DNA of 42,457 nucleotides from Hyphomicrobiales bacterium. Its GTDB lineage: Bacteria > Pseudomonadota > Alphaproteobacteria > Rhizobiales > Beijerinckiaceae. The position numbers and the translations under genes are program-made. Under the pieces are notes generated by a model. The model was not told where the DNA came from. It made no database searches and saw only the letters and a program-made list of their open reading frames with translations. This document shows, piece after piece, positions 1 to 7,334 of this stretch (position 1 is its first letter; every line of letters starts with the position of its first letter). The stretch lies in NCBI GenBank assembly GCA_027488155.1, contig JAIYCE010000041.1:1-42457 (forward strand). Direction: 5' to 3'.

Positions 1-415
1 CATGCCAGGCAGTCTCTTGCTCGAGAGCCTGCTGCATCAGTGGCCCCATCGCGAAGGCGCCCCCGACCACGACCGGGAGTGCCCCTTTCCCGATGATGCT
101 CTTGAGCTGGCGCATCAATGCGTTGTGGTTTCGCTCACGCTCGAGCGGAAACACGTTCAGATCACCAATATCGAGGATGCGGACACCCGGAGGCGCAGGA
201 CTCGGATCGGTATCGCTCTGGCTCGCATAACGGATCTGCCGGGCCGCGAAGCGCGCACCGAAGTCTGTGGCGTCTGCATGATCCTCGAAAAGGCCGACCA
301 GGCAGACATCACCTCGCCTGACATCGTCGATGTCTGCAATCGGCGCGCCCAGCAGCGACGGGATTGGCCGGAATAACGGGATCGGAGCGAGGTTCGGCGA
401 GCTGGCGCTGGTCAT
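1..415 (-). CDS. Arginase/agmatinase-fold protein, partial (3' end outside window), degenerate metal site
   Basis: The minus strand is open from the ATG at 415 to the left edge (138 codons, no stop). The N-terminal half fits the ureohydrolase superfamily. LLGAPIADIDD (21-31) and the DFGARFAARQIR stretch (51-62) match the family's early G-x-P-x-D and rpGaRxGPxxIR region. RILDIGDLNVFP (79-90) matches the D-x-GD strand. LPVVVGGAFAM (113-123) sits where active enzymes have GGDHS, so the first Mn-ligand His is replaced (GGAF). The remaining metal motifs lie outside the window. The start is fixed by a 4-base ATGA overlap with the upstream gene, a second relative of the same fold. Both follow a polyamine-type ABC importer, so a role with guanidino or polyamine ligands is plausible. 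Catalysis is doubtful because of the lost His. Function unknown. Confidence 0.7.
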   Translation of the reverse strand, partial: MTSASSPNLAPIPLFRPIPSLLGAPIADIDDVRRGDVCLVGLFEDHADATDFGARFAARQIRYASQSDTDPSPAPPGVRILDIGDLNVFPLERERNHNALMRQLKSIIGKGALPVVVGGAFAMGPLMQQALEQETAWH

Positions 416-1215
416 GCGGCCTGCCTCGACCGTGCTTGCGCAGCGACCCGTTCCGCGATCATTGCGGCGATGCGCTCACTGTGTCCGCGGGGATCGCGCT
501 CAGGAGCCAGATTCAGAAGGGCCAGTGCTCGAACATCGAACCGTGAGATGATCCTGTCCGTGAGTTCGAGAACCACCGTCGGACTGAGTCCACCAACATT
601 CCGCGACGAGGCTCCTGCCGCGTACCCTGTATCGACCACCGCGAGATCAATCAGCAACAGAGTGGTTTGGGCCTGGGCAGCGAGCAAGGCCAGCACTTGA
701 TCCGCACCATTCGCTTTGCACGCGGCTACCGGAACAATCGTTCCACCCGCTGCGCGCCACGCTCCATAGCTGGACTGTCCGATGAGACGCTGCGTGCCGA
801 TCGCCATAGCCTGAAACGTCCCCGCTTGCGGCAGGCGCACATCGAGGCGGGGCGACAAAAGGATGATGGTCTGCGGAACAGAATCCGGACGGCCTGCGAG
901 GACGTCGATCAAGGCCGTGCCCAGCTCCGGATCACCGCCCAGCATGAAAGGCCGTGCTCCACGAGCTTCGATATCATGCAGAATGGCTGGCAACCGGTCT
1001 GGGGCCTCGCCCAGATTGCCAAGATCGATGCTTCGACGGGAGGCTTCTGCTCGCGATGAATGGGCGTTTGCGGCATCCCGGATAGCCAGCGCAGCCACTG
1101 CATCAACACCGAAAATGGCGATATCGCCAAGAGTGAGATCGGCAAGCCGGCCAGCGCTTGCGCCGGGAAAGCACCTGTCGGCGACGGCATGGCGATGGAT
1201 GAGTCTGGCCACCAT
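412..1215 (-). CDS. Arginase/agmatinase-fold protein with degenerate metal site
   Basis: 267 residues; normal ureohydrolases have about 290-330. Fold landmarks remain: SIDLGNLG (62-69), PFMLGGDPELG (89-99), TIILLSPRLDVR (116-127), IGTQR (139-143), LLLIDLAVVDTGYAAG (186-201) and GGLSP (208-212). The catalytic metal ligands are mostly gone. GGDH is GGDP (P96), DAHxD is SPRLD (S121, R123, D125), and the SxDxD site is LIDLA (D190, A192), so four of six canonical ligand positions are replaced. This suggests a binding, structural or regulatory paralogue, or half of a hetero-oligomer with the next gene. The ATG at 1215 has GGAGG 8 bases upstream and begins 1 base after the permease stop. An in-frame start at 1245 would overlap the permease and was not used. 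Agmatinase activity is not supported by the residues. Confidence 0.72.
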   Translation of the reverse strand: MVARLIHRHAVADRCFPGASAGRLADLTLGDIAIFGVDAVAALAIRDAANAHSSRAEASRRSIDLGNLGEAPDRLPAILHDIEARGARPFMLGGDPELGTALIDVLAGRPDSVPQTIILLSPRLDVRLPQAGTFQAMAIGTQRLIGQSSYGAWRAAGGTIVPVAACKANGADQVLALLAAQAQTTLLLIDLAVVDTGYAAGASSRNVGGLSPTVVLELTDRIISRFDVRALALLNLAPERDPRGHSERIAAMIAERVAAQARSRQAA

Positions 1216-1216
1216 G

Positions 1217-2029
1217 TCACGTCCTCCCCTTGCTGCGTGCACCAAAGAACTGGACGGCAGCCAGTGCGAGCACCGAGACGACGATCAGGCAGGTGGAAAT
1301 GGCTGCAATCGTCGGGTCGATCTGGTCACGCAGCGCATTGAACATGCGGCGCGTGATGGTGGCGTTCTCGCCCCCCGAGATGAACTTGGCCACGACCACC
1401 TCATCGAGCGAGGTGATGAAGGCGAGGAAGGCCCCGGTGAGGACCGAGAATCTGATCTGCGGCAACGTGATGCCGAGGAACGCCTGGGGACGAGACGCCC
1501 CCATGCTCCGCGCTGCCATCTCCTGTGTCATGTCGTAGTTGTTGAGGCTCGACAGTACCGTGATGATCACGAAGGGCACGGCAAGCGCGGTATGGGCGAG
1601 AACGAGGCCCGTGATCGAGTAGTTAAGGTCGACGATCGCGTAGAGATGAAACACGCCTACGGCGACGAGGATCGACGGCACGACCACCGGCATCAGAACG
1701 AGCAATTGCAGGGAATTGCGCACCCGGTCCGAGGTGCAATGCATGCCATAGGCGGCCAGCGTACCCAGCGGCGTCGCCAGCAACGTCGTCAGGACGGCGA
1801 CCAGAAGCGAAGTCCAGGTGGCGCTCATCCAGGCCGATGAGCCGAAATACTCGCGGTACCAGCGCAGCGACCAGCTTGTCGGAGGAAACTCCAGGTACTG
1901 GGAGTCCGAGAACGACATCGGGATCACGATGACGGTCGGCAGCATCAGGAAGAACAGGACCAGCGCGCCGTAGATGGCGAGCAGACGCTGCGTCCAGGGC
2001 GAGGCGCCGGGCATATCCTGGATCGCCAT
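1217..2029 (-). CDS. ABC transporter permease, PotC-like (spermidine/putrescine family)
   Basis: 270-residue inner-membrane permease with about six hydrophobic segments, the first at residues 15-37 (AIYGALVLFFLMLPTVIVIP). The family's cytoplasmic coupling helix (EAA loop) is visible as AARSMGASRPQAFLGITLP, which docks on the ATPase. Length and order match PotC/YdcV-type second permeases of polyamine importers. It follows the PotB-like gene after 5 bases and is followed after 1 base by the first arginase-fold gene, so all are probably one transcript. The family also carries other cationic or organic ligands, so the substrate is inferred from family only. Confidence 0.9.
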   Translation of the reverse strand: MAIQDMPGASPWTQRLLAIYGALVLFFLMLPTVIVIPMSFSDSQYLEFPPTSWSLRWYREYFGSSAWMSATWTSLLVAVLTTLLATPLGTLAAYGMHCTSDRVRNSLQLLVLMPVVVPSILVAVGVFHLYAIVDLNYSITGLVLAHTALAVPFVIITVLSSLNNYDMTQEMAARSMGASRPQAFLGITLPQIRFSVLTGAFLAFITSLDEVVVAKFISGGENATITRRMFNALRDQIDPTIAAISTCLIVVSVLALAAVQFFGARSKGRT

Positions 2030-2034
2030 GGCCC

Positions 2035-2913
2035 CTACCTCACGAACAACTTGTCGAGCCCGAAGACCCGGTGAAGCAGAGCAACGAGAGCAAGCGCCAT
2101 CACCAGCAGCACGACGCCGAGCGCGCTGGCGGCGCCCCAGTTCGAGAAGATCGTGATGGTCGACTCGATCCTTTGCGCGAGCATCTGGACGCGGCCGCCG
2201 CCGAGCAGTGCGGGCGTGACGTAGAAGCCCAGCGACATGATGAAGACCAGCACAACGCCGGCGAAGAGGCCGGGCAGCGACATCGGCACGAAGATGCGCC
2301 AGAAGGCTTCGGTCGGACTGGAACCCAGACCGACCGCAGCTCGCACAAGATCCCCGTCGATCGACTTCATCGTGGCATAAAGAGGCAGCACCAGAAACGG
2401 CAGCATGATGTGGACCATGCCGATGATGCTGGCCGTCAGATTATGCGCGAGCTGCAAGGGGGCATCGATGACGCCCAGCGACAGCAGCGTGTTGTTGATG
2501 AGCCCATTGCGCTGAAGCAGCACGAGCCAGGCATAGGTGCGCACCAGCACCGCCGTCCAGAACGGGAGAAGCACACAGATCAGCAGCAGATTGGCGGTGT
2601 GCTGCGGTTTCCGACTCAGCCAGTAGGCGAGCGGATAGCCCAGCAGAACGCAGAGCGCGGTGACCGCCGCGCTGATCTGGAAGGTGACGACGAAGGCCTC
2701 GACATAGAGGTCGCCGGTGAGACGCTGGTAGTTCTCCGTCGAGAGCTCCCCGCCGCGATCGAGAAAGGAGAGCGAGGAGAGCCAGAACAGCGGCAGGAAG
2801 ACGATAATGAGGATGAGCAGCGTCGCCGGCAGACTGAGCCCGATGAACTGCGCCCGTTCACGCCGTTGCCCGCGCGCCAGCTCGTCCGCATTCATTGCAA
2901 TGACGGCGCTCAT
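2035..2913 (-). CDS. ABC transporter permease, PotB-like
   Basis: 292-residue inner-membrane permease. After a short cytoplasmic N-terminus (about 25 residues) come hydrophobic segments including LSLPATLLILIIVFLPLFWL and several later ones. The coupling loop is AAVGLGSSPTEAFWRIFVP. It pairs with the PotC-like permease to form the membrane channel. Its ATG overlaps the stop of the upstream ATPase gene by 4 bases (ATGA), indicating translational coupling. The family assignment is firm; the ligand is not shown by the sequence. Confidence 0.9.
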   Translation of the reverse strand: MSAVIAMNADELARGQRRERAQFIGLSLPATLLILIIVFLPLFWLSSLSFLDRGGELSTENYQRLTGDLYVEAFVVTFQISAAVTALCVLLGYPLAYWLSRKPQHTANLLLICVLLPFWTAVLVRTYAWLVLLQRNGLINNTLLSLGVIDAPLQLAHNLTASIIGMVHIMLPFLVLPLYATMKSIDGDLVRAAVGLGSSPTEAFWRIFVPMSLPGLFAGVVLVFIMSLGFYVTPALLGGGRVQMLAQRIESTITIFSNWGAASALGVVLLVMALALVALLHRVFGLDKLFVR

Positions 2914-4004
2914 GGCGCCTGCTCCGCGAGCACGACTGTGTCATCGCGGTGCAGGCCGAGAGCGATTCGGCTGCCACTGTCAGGGAGGCTCGCCTGCCCG
3001 GCACGGCTTGTGGCGATGCGCACGGAAACCTCGCGACCATCGCCGGCGTCGATGATCAGAAGCACCGAGTCACCCTGGTAGATTGTCTGCCGGACCACGC
3101 CTGCGATGGTGTTTGTGTCGCCGTCATCGCCAGCGTCGAGCTGGAGCAGTTCAGGCCGGATCACGAGCTGCAGCGGTCCGTTCCCCGACGGCGTGGGTGT
3201 TGCGAGCTTCAGCTTGCGCCCCTGCAGACTGACGCCATCGCCCTCCCGCTGGACCGGCAGAAGCACGGTTTCGCCGATGAAATCCGCAACGAACAGCGAG
3301 TTCGGGCGGCGATAGAGCGCCTTGGGCTCATCGAGCTGGGCGATGCGACCCTTGTTGATCACCGCGATCCGATCCGACATCGTCAGCGCCTCGCGCTGGT
3401 CGTGGGTGACATAGACGATCGTGGCGTCCAGCTTCTGGTGAAGCTGCTTGAGTTCGATCTGCATGTGTTCGCGCAGCTTCTTGTCGAGTGCCGACAAGGG
3501 CTCATCCATCAGAATAATGCGCGGCTCGAACACCATGGCGCGGGCGAGAGCCACGCGCTGTTTCTGCCCGCCAGAGAGCTGGTTGATCCGCCTCCCACCA
3601 TAGCCGCCGAGCTTGACCATTTCGAGCGCCGCCTCGGCGCGGCTCTTCTGCTCGGCGGGTGATACACCCCTGATCTTCAGCGGATATGCGACGTTCTCCA
3701 CCACGCTCATGAACGGAAACAGCGCGTAGCTCTGGAACACCATGCCCACCCCGCGCTTGTGCGGGGAAGTCGTGATCATCTCCTGCTCGCCGAAACGAAT
3801 CGAGCCGCTTTCGGGGCTTACGAAGCCGGCGAGAGCCATCAGCAGCGTTGTTTTCCCTGATCCGGATGGCCCCAGCAACGTCATGAACTCGCCGGGGCGG
3901 ATGGCGATTGAAACATCGTCGAGGACGCGCAGATCGCCATAGGCCTTGACAAGATTGCTGACCGTTATCGGCAGGGATTGTGACGAAGCGGCAGCAGCAG
4001 CCAT
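2910..4004 (-). CDS. ABC transporter ATP-binding protein, PotA-like
   Basis: 364 residues. The nucleotide-binding domain has Walker [10 protein letters not shown] (about 45-53), Q-loop near [14 protein letters not shown] signature LSGGQKQR, Walker [13 protein letters not shown] and H-loop VTHDQ. A C-terminal TOBE-type regulatory domain follows (about 245-360). It energises the two permeases from the cytoplasmic face. The ATG at 4004 has an AGGA Shine-Dalgarno about 10 bases upstream; another ATG just upstream is out of frame. A 91-base gap holding a strong hairpin separates it from the binding-protein gene, a common way to make less ATPase and permease than binding protein. Confidence 0.93.
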   Translation of the reverse strand: MAAAAASSQSLPITVSNLVKAYGDLRVLDDVSIAIRPGEFMTLLGPSGSGKTTLLMALAGFVSPESGSIRFGEQEMITTSPHKRGVGMVFQSYALFPFMSVVENVAYPLKIRGVSPAEQKSRAEAALEMVKLGGYGGRRINQLSGGQKQRVALARAMVFEPRIILMDEPLSALDKKLREHMQIELKQLHQKLDATIVYVTHDQREALTMSDRIAVINKGRIAQLDEPKALYRRPNSLFVADFIGETVLLPVQREGDGVSLQGRKLKLATPTPSGNGPLQLVIRPELLQLDAGDDGDTNTIAGVVRQTIYQGDSVLLIIDAGDGREVSVRIATSRAGQASLPDSGSRIALGLHRDDTVVLAEQAP

Positions 4005-4054
4005 GGCATGCGTCCTTTCAAGCGGCGCAGCATATTCAATAGGGCAGAGAAATG

Positions 4055-4081
4055 CCGGTCGGCGCCATTTGCACCGACCGG
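4055..4081 (-). promoter_or_regulatory. Intercistronic hairpin between binding-protein and ATPase genes
   Basis: Perfect 8-bp inverted repeat CCGGTCGG / CCGACCGG with an 11-base loop, 15 bases past the binding-protein stop and 50 bases before the ATPase start. It is not followed by a T-run on the minus strand, so it is not a standard intrinsic terminator. By analogy with other ABC operons it could stabilise the 3' end of the binding-protein mRNA and lower expression of the downstream genes. That role is inferred. Confidence 0.55.
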
Positions 4082-4095
4082 AGGGGCAGAATTGA

Positions 4096-5172
4096 TCAAC
4101 CGCGCTTCTGCTTGATCCGCTCGAAACGCTCGGTCAGCACATCGAGCCGGCCGACGTAGAAATTCGGATCGACCAGAAGCTGCTTGCCGATGTTGCTGGG
4201 ATGGGTGTTGACCTTCAGTGCCTCGGCTTCGGAGAGGATGCCGGTCTTGAACGCATTTGTGTTGACCGGCCCCAGCGGCATCGTCTTGGCGAGACGAGCC
4301 TGAGGCTCGGGCTTGAGAAGCTCGTTGATCAGACGCATCGCATTCGCCTTGTTCGGGGCGCCGCGCGGCACCATCAAGGCGTCGATGTCCATTGTGCCGC
4401 CATCGAACTTGTAGTTGACCTTCTTGCCCGAGCCGATGACGCTTTCGACCCGGTTGTGGCCCATGTGAATGATGTCGACCTCGCCATCGCGCAACAGCTG
4501 CGCCGATTGCGAGCCGCCCCGGTACCAGACCGTGATGTGGGGCGCGATCTCCTCAAGCTTGGCCCAAGCCTTGTCCATGCCCTCCTTGGTGGCAAGCACC
4601 TTGTAGACGTCGGCGATGGCGACACCTTGCGCCATGGTCGCGGCTTCAAGGGCGTAGTTCACCTGCTGCTGCAGCGAGCGCTTGCCCGGAAACTTCTTCA
4701 CGTCCCAGAAGTCGGCCCATGTCGTCGGGCCATTCTCACCGTAGGTCGACGCCTGCCAGGCGATAACCTTGGTGAAGTTCACGAAGCCGACATAGTGGGA
4801 GTTCACCAACTCCTTGGCGATGCCGTCGGTATTGATGACGCTGTAGTCCAGCGGCTCGAGCGCATTCTCGCGCTTCAGCGTCTCGGCAGTTGGAAGCTCC
4901 TGCTCTGTCACGTCCCAGACGACGCGACGCGCCGTGATCTGTGCACGGATATCCTGAATGCCATTGGTCGTGTCTTCCTTGACCGCGATGCCGAGCGCCT
5001 GTCCCGCCGGTGTCAGCATCGCGCTTCGCAGCGCATCCTGAAAGGCGCCGCCCCAGGACGTGAACGTGACATTGCCCTGCTGGGCGAGAACGGGCGAGCC
5101 TACCAGCGACGCCCCCATTGCGGAGGCGGCAGCCAGGAAGCCACGCCGATTGATTTCAGTCTGCTTGACCAT
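4096..5172 (-). CDS. ABC transporter substrate-binding protein, PotD-like, Tat-exported
   Basis: 358 residues. The N-terminus carries a twin-arginine signal (NRRGFLAAASAMGASLVG) with a likely cleavage after SPVLA, so it is exported folded to the periplasm. The mature protein begins VTFTSWGGAFQDAL, typical of the PotD/extracellular solute-binding family of spermidine/putrescine importers, and has the family's TWADFWDVKKFPGKR stretch. It should deliver ligand to the two permeases encoded downstream. It is the first gene of the operon, with a promoter at 5227-5254 and a palindrome across the predicted transcription start. The exact ligand cannot be read from the sequence; cationic polyamines are the family default. 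Confidence 0.92.
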   Translation of the reverse strand: MVKQTEINRRGFLAAASAMGASLVGSPVLAQQGNVTFTSWGGAFQDALRSAMLTPAGQALGIAVKEDTTNGIQDIRAQITARRVVWDVTEQELPTAETLKRENALEPLDYSVINTDGIAKELVNSHYVGFVNFTKVIAWQASTYGENGPTTWADFWDVKKFPGKRSLQQQVNYALEAATMAQGVAIADVYKVLATKEGMDKAWAKLEEIAPHITVWYRGGSQSAQLLRDGEVDIIHMGHNRVESVIGSGKKVNYKFDGGTMDIDALMVPRGAPNKANAMRLINELLKPEPQARLAKTMPLGPVNTNAFKTGILSEAEALKVNTHPSNIGKQLLVDPNFYVGRLDVLTERFERIKQKRG

Positions 5173-5208
5173 GTTCGTCTCCCTGATGCACCAGCCGTGC
5201 GCATGAAT

Positions 5209-5225
5209 ATGAAATGACGTTTCAT
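5209..5225. promoter_or_regulatory. Operator-like palindrome (ATGAAA-N5-TTTCAT)
   Basis: A 17-bp palindrome with perfect 6-base arms and centre TGACG. It starts one base downstream of the predicted -10 box of the importer promoter, so it covers the likely transcription start. TGAAA-N5-TTTCA sites are of a type used by RpiR- and GntR-like repressors. No such regulator gene is in the window. A looser relative (ATGA...TCAT, 5337-5356) lies just before the divergent gene. Confidence 0.5.
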
Positions 5226-5226
5226 T

Positions 5227-5254
5227 ATTGTGATGGCGCCATCTATCCTGTCAA
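5227..5254 (-). promoter_or_regulatory. Predicted sigma70 promoter of the ABC importer operon
   Basis: On the minus strand a perfect -35 TTGACA (5254-5249), a 16-base spacer and CACAAT as -10 (5232-5227; four of six consensus positions). Transcription would start near 5220, about 50 bases before the binding-protein ATG at 5172. Found by eye; not tested. Confidence 0.5.
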
Positions 5255-5365
5255 TGTGGAATATCCGGCATTATTGCACTTTTTTCGCTCAGACAGAAAG
5301 ATGTTGCGAGGCTAGGAGAGATTCGTCACGATCAAAATGAAATTCTGTTTTGTCATGGAGTACCT

Positions 5366-6067
5366 ATGCCTCGTTTCCTCGGACAGGTGAGCCTCGGGTG
5401 CCTGACCCTCGATGAGATCGCTTGCCCGCGCCCTGCGCGCCCCTGGCTGATCGATCTTTCTCTCCTGAAACCAGTGTTTCCACTCATTCCGGGCGACATT
5501 GCTGATTTCGAGGCAGCGCCAGACTTCGGCCGCTGGGCGCTCGGCGACACGCCATCCAATGAAGCGCTGCAGCTCCGGTGGAATGTCATTGAGGATAATG
5601 GCCGCCAGCTCCTCGCTTCGGACCGCATGATCATGGCGCGCGTCAGCTGGGATGACCTCAACGCTGCAGGCTATGTGACGGGCCGTCAGGTCGTCATCGA
5701 CGGCCGCAGCTACACCTGCAGACTTCTGACCGGAGGCAATGATTTCCGGATTGCCGAGGACGGTTATCAGGGCGGCTCGCCCGTCAATGAGTGGGACCGA
5801 TACATTGGCAGAGACGCGAACGTCATCGGGCTTCCAGCACCGAACCCACGCAGCCCCTCAAGCGAGTTGACCGAAGAAGATCTCGCCAGCCCTCACAATC
5901 AACTCTGGAACTGGCTGGGCGCCGTCAGCTGGACGCAGGAGCCGTACCTGCATCGTGCAACGGCACGGTGTTGCCGTGGCTATCATTCGGCGAAGTTCTT
6001 TTATCTGAACACCCAGTCCCACAGGCACGAAGACATTGGATGGCGGCCAGTTTTGGAAGCGATCTAG
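5366..6067 (+). CDS. Hypothetical protein with sulfatase-modifying-factor-like C-terminus
   Basis: 233 residues, no signal peptide or membrane segment. The start at 5366 has GGAG 5 bases upstream. The middle carries RVSWDDLNAAGYVTG (92-106), IDGRSYTCRLLTGGNDF (111-127) and NEWDRYI (141-147). The C-terminal third is Trp/Tyr-rich: HNQLWNWLGAVSWTQE (177-192), then RGYHSAKFFYLN (204-215) and IGWRPVLE (224-231). The last part resembles the C-terminal RG-x-SAR...GFRPVL pattern of the formylglycine-generating-enzyme/C-type-lectin-like fold. From memory, proteins with this whole arrangement are commoner in Firmicutes and phage-related settings; I could not check. Divergent from the ABC operon and sharing its upstream region. 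No catalytic Cys pair of true formylglycine enzymes is recognised. Function unknown. Confidence 0.65.
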   Translation: MPRFLGQVSLGCLTLDEIACPRPARPWLIDLSLLKPVFPLIPGDIADFEAAPDFGRWALGDTPSNEALQLRWNVIEDNGRQLLASDRMIMARVSWDDLNAAGYVTGRQVVIDGRSYTCRLLTGGNDFRIAEDGYQGGSPVNEWDRYIGRDANVIGLPAPNPRSPSSELTEEDLASPHNQLWNWLGAVSWTQEPYLHRATARCCRGYHSAKFFYLNTQSHRHEDIGWRPVLEAI

Positions 6068-6200
6068 AAAATCCTTTGCACTGTCAGTGCGCGAACGATC
6101 GATCCGCGATGCCGTCAATAACGCCCGCAATCGGGCATTGGACGGTCAGACTCAATCTTCCAAATCATTGATTGAGATGCCGTTGCGAATTCGGATTTCG

Positions 6201-6382
6201 TTCCCTGAACCGGAACCAAATTGCTCGCGCCTTCCCTGTTCCAGCCAAAAAAGTTCCCTGTTATTGATCGCAGGGAAAACGTGTCTATCTAACTGTAAAA
6301 TCATGCTATTTTCCGCATTAATTTGGCAAAATGAGCCTAATTTCTGCATTTTCCCTGTTCTTTTCCCTGTTAGCAGGGAAAA
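6201..6382. repeat. Cluster of TTCCCTG / CAGGGAA repeats in the 6068-6428 non-coding stretch
   Basis: TTCCCTG occurs at 6201, 6232, 6254, 6351 and 6363 and its complement CAGGGAA at 6271 and 6374. Two pairs form hairpins. One is 6254-6277 (7-bp stem, 10-base loop). The other is 6361-6382 (perfect 9-bp stem TTTTCCCTG, 4-base loop). The interval lies between two convergent genes and I see no convincing gene in it. A similar pair of motifs (ATCCCTGTAATTCCCTGTTT) occurs near 41367-41386, suggesting a dispersed family. The hairpin at 6361-6382 could also act as a weak bidirectional terminator. Confidence 0.55.
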
Positions 6383-6428
6383 TTCACGCCAGAACGGTTC
6401 GCGTTGGACTGCGTGGCGCACCAGTGTT

Positions 6429-7322
6429 TCAGAACGTGCCCAAATCCCGCACGAAATTCTTCACCATCGCGTCGCCTGTTGCTGTTGGGCGCATCGCAGG
6501 AGCGCGATCGAAAACCGGTAATCCGGCACGGGCCGCAAACAGTCTTTTGCCATAGCAGATCAGATTTTCGACACCCTGCATGGTGAACACGATGGCAGGC
6601 AGGATCTTGCGATAAAGTTCATCGGCCACGTCATCGCCGGAGAATTGGTGGGCGTTATAAAGCTTGACGGCGTAATCGATTAGATCGGGGGCCAGAATGA
6701 GCCCGCGGCACCCCGCTCTCAGATTGTCGGTGAACTCAAGACCGGCGCGCCCGTTGAGAACAGCGAATTTGTTTTCGGTGGCGGCAATCAGATTGGCGAT
6801 GTCGACGACCGGGCCTTCGCCCTTGATGATTGAGACGTTGGGCGCATGCCTATTGAGCTCGATCATGTCGGCAATCGTCAAGGACCGACCGAGAAAGGCT
6901 GGCGCATTCTGGATGCCGACGGGAAGCGACGTGGCATTCGCAACGCGAATGAAAAAATCGATATATTCGCGCGCGCCATAAGCTCCGACCATGGGCGGTT
7001 GCAGAATCACCCAATCGGCGCCTGCTTTTTCCGCATGGCGGATTTGCCGTGCCTGCTCCGCAACGGATGAACCGTAAATCGTGAAGCACAGGGGAATGGC
7101 CTGAGAGCGATCCTCTCCAAGCCAATCCATCACAGTGAAACGTTCGGCTTCGCTGAGTTTCGAAACCTCAGTGGCAAGACCCAGAGCGGCCAGACCATGT
7201 ACACCCGCTGCGATACAAATCTCCGTTTGCCGCCGCATTGCTTTACGATCAAGTGCCTCATTGCCATCGAACAAGGCGTAAAGAATGGCGTGAATTCCAT
7301 GAAGTTTATCAACATTCAACAT
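6429..7322 (-). CDS. DapA-family aldolase/dehydratase (possible 2-keto-3-deoxy sugar-acid enzyme)
   Basis: 297 residues, typical length for the dihydrodipicolinate synthase/N-acetylneuraminate lyase TIM-barrel family. The Schiff-base lysine is K167 in SIIKGEG. The usual GTTGE substrate loop reads GLATE (48-52). The usual Tyr of the YN-x-P motif is replaced: IQNAP (137-141). A similar Q-x-AP is, from memory, found in L-2-keto-3-deoxyarabonate dehydratases of this fold. The gene lies 12 bases downstream of a sugar-acid dehydratase of the IlvD/Edd family, so the pair probably performs consecutive steps of non-phosphorylative sugar-acid breakdown. True DapA function is unlikely given context and substitutions. 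The exact substrate is not determined. Confidence 0.8.
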   Translation of the reverse strand: MLNVDKLHGIHAILYALFDGNEALDRKAMRRQTEICIAAGVHGLAALGLATEVSKLSEAERFTVMDWLGEDRSQAIPLCFTIYGSSVAEQARQIRHAEKAGADWVILQPPMVGAYGAREYIDFFIRVANATSLPVGIQNAPAFLGRSLTIADMIELNRHAPNVSIIKGEGPVVDIANLIAATENKFAVLNGRAGLEFTDNLRAGCRGLILAPDLIDYAVKLYNAHQFSGDDVADELYRKILPAIVFTMQGVENLICYGKRLFAARAGLPVFDRAPAMRPTATGDAMVKNFVRDLGTF

Positions 7323-7334
7323 GATGGTCGTACC

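Noticed and set aside
2071-5217. Long plus-strand open frames opposite the ABC genes (for example 2071-3081 and 4201-5217)
   Set aside because: They mirror the high-GC coding strand of well-recognised genes, have no family motifs and lack Shine-Dalgarno sites.
5210-5224. TGAAA-N5-TTTCA as proof of an RpiR regulator
   Set aside because: The motif class is shared by several families and no regulator gene is present, so only the site is annotated.
6152-6421. Minus-strand frame of 89 codons in the TTCCCTG cluster
   Set aside because: Its composition is dictated by the repeats (READ-through of GREF-like units) and it has no start signal; treated as non-coding.
6429-7322. Assignment as dihydrodipicolinate synthase (lysine synthesis)
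   Set aside because: The catalytic YN motif is QN, the GTTGE loop is changed and the neighbour is a sugar-acid dehydratase.
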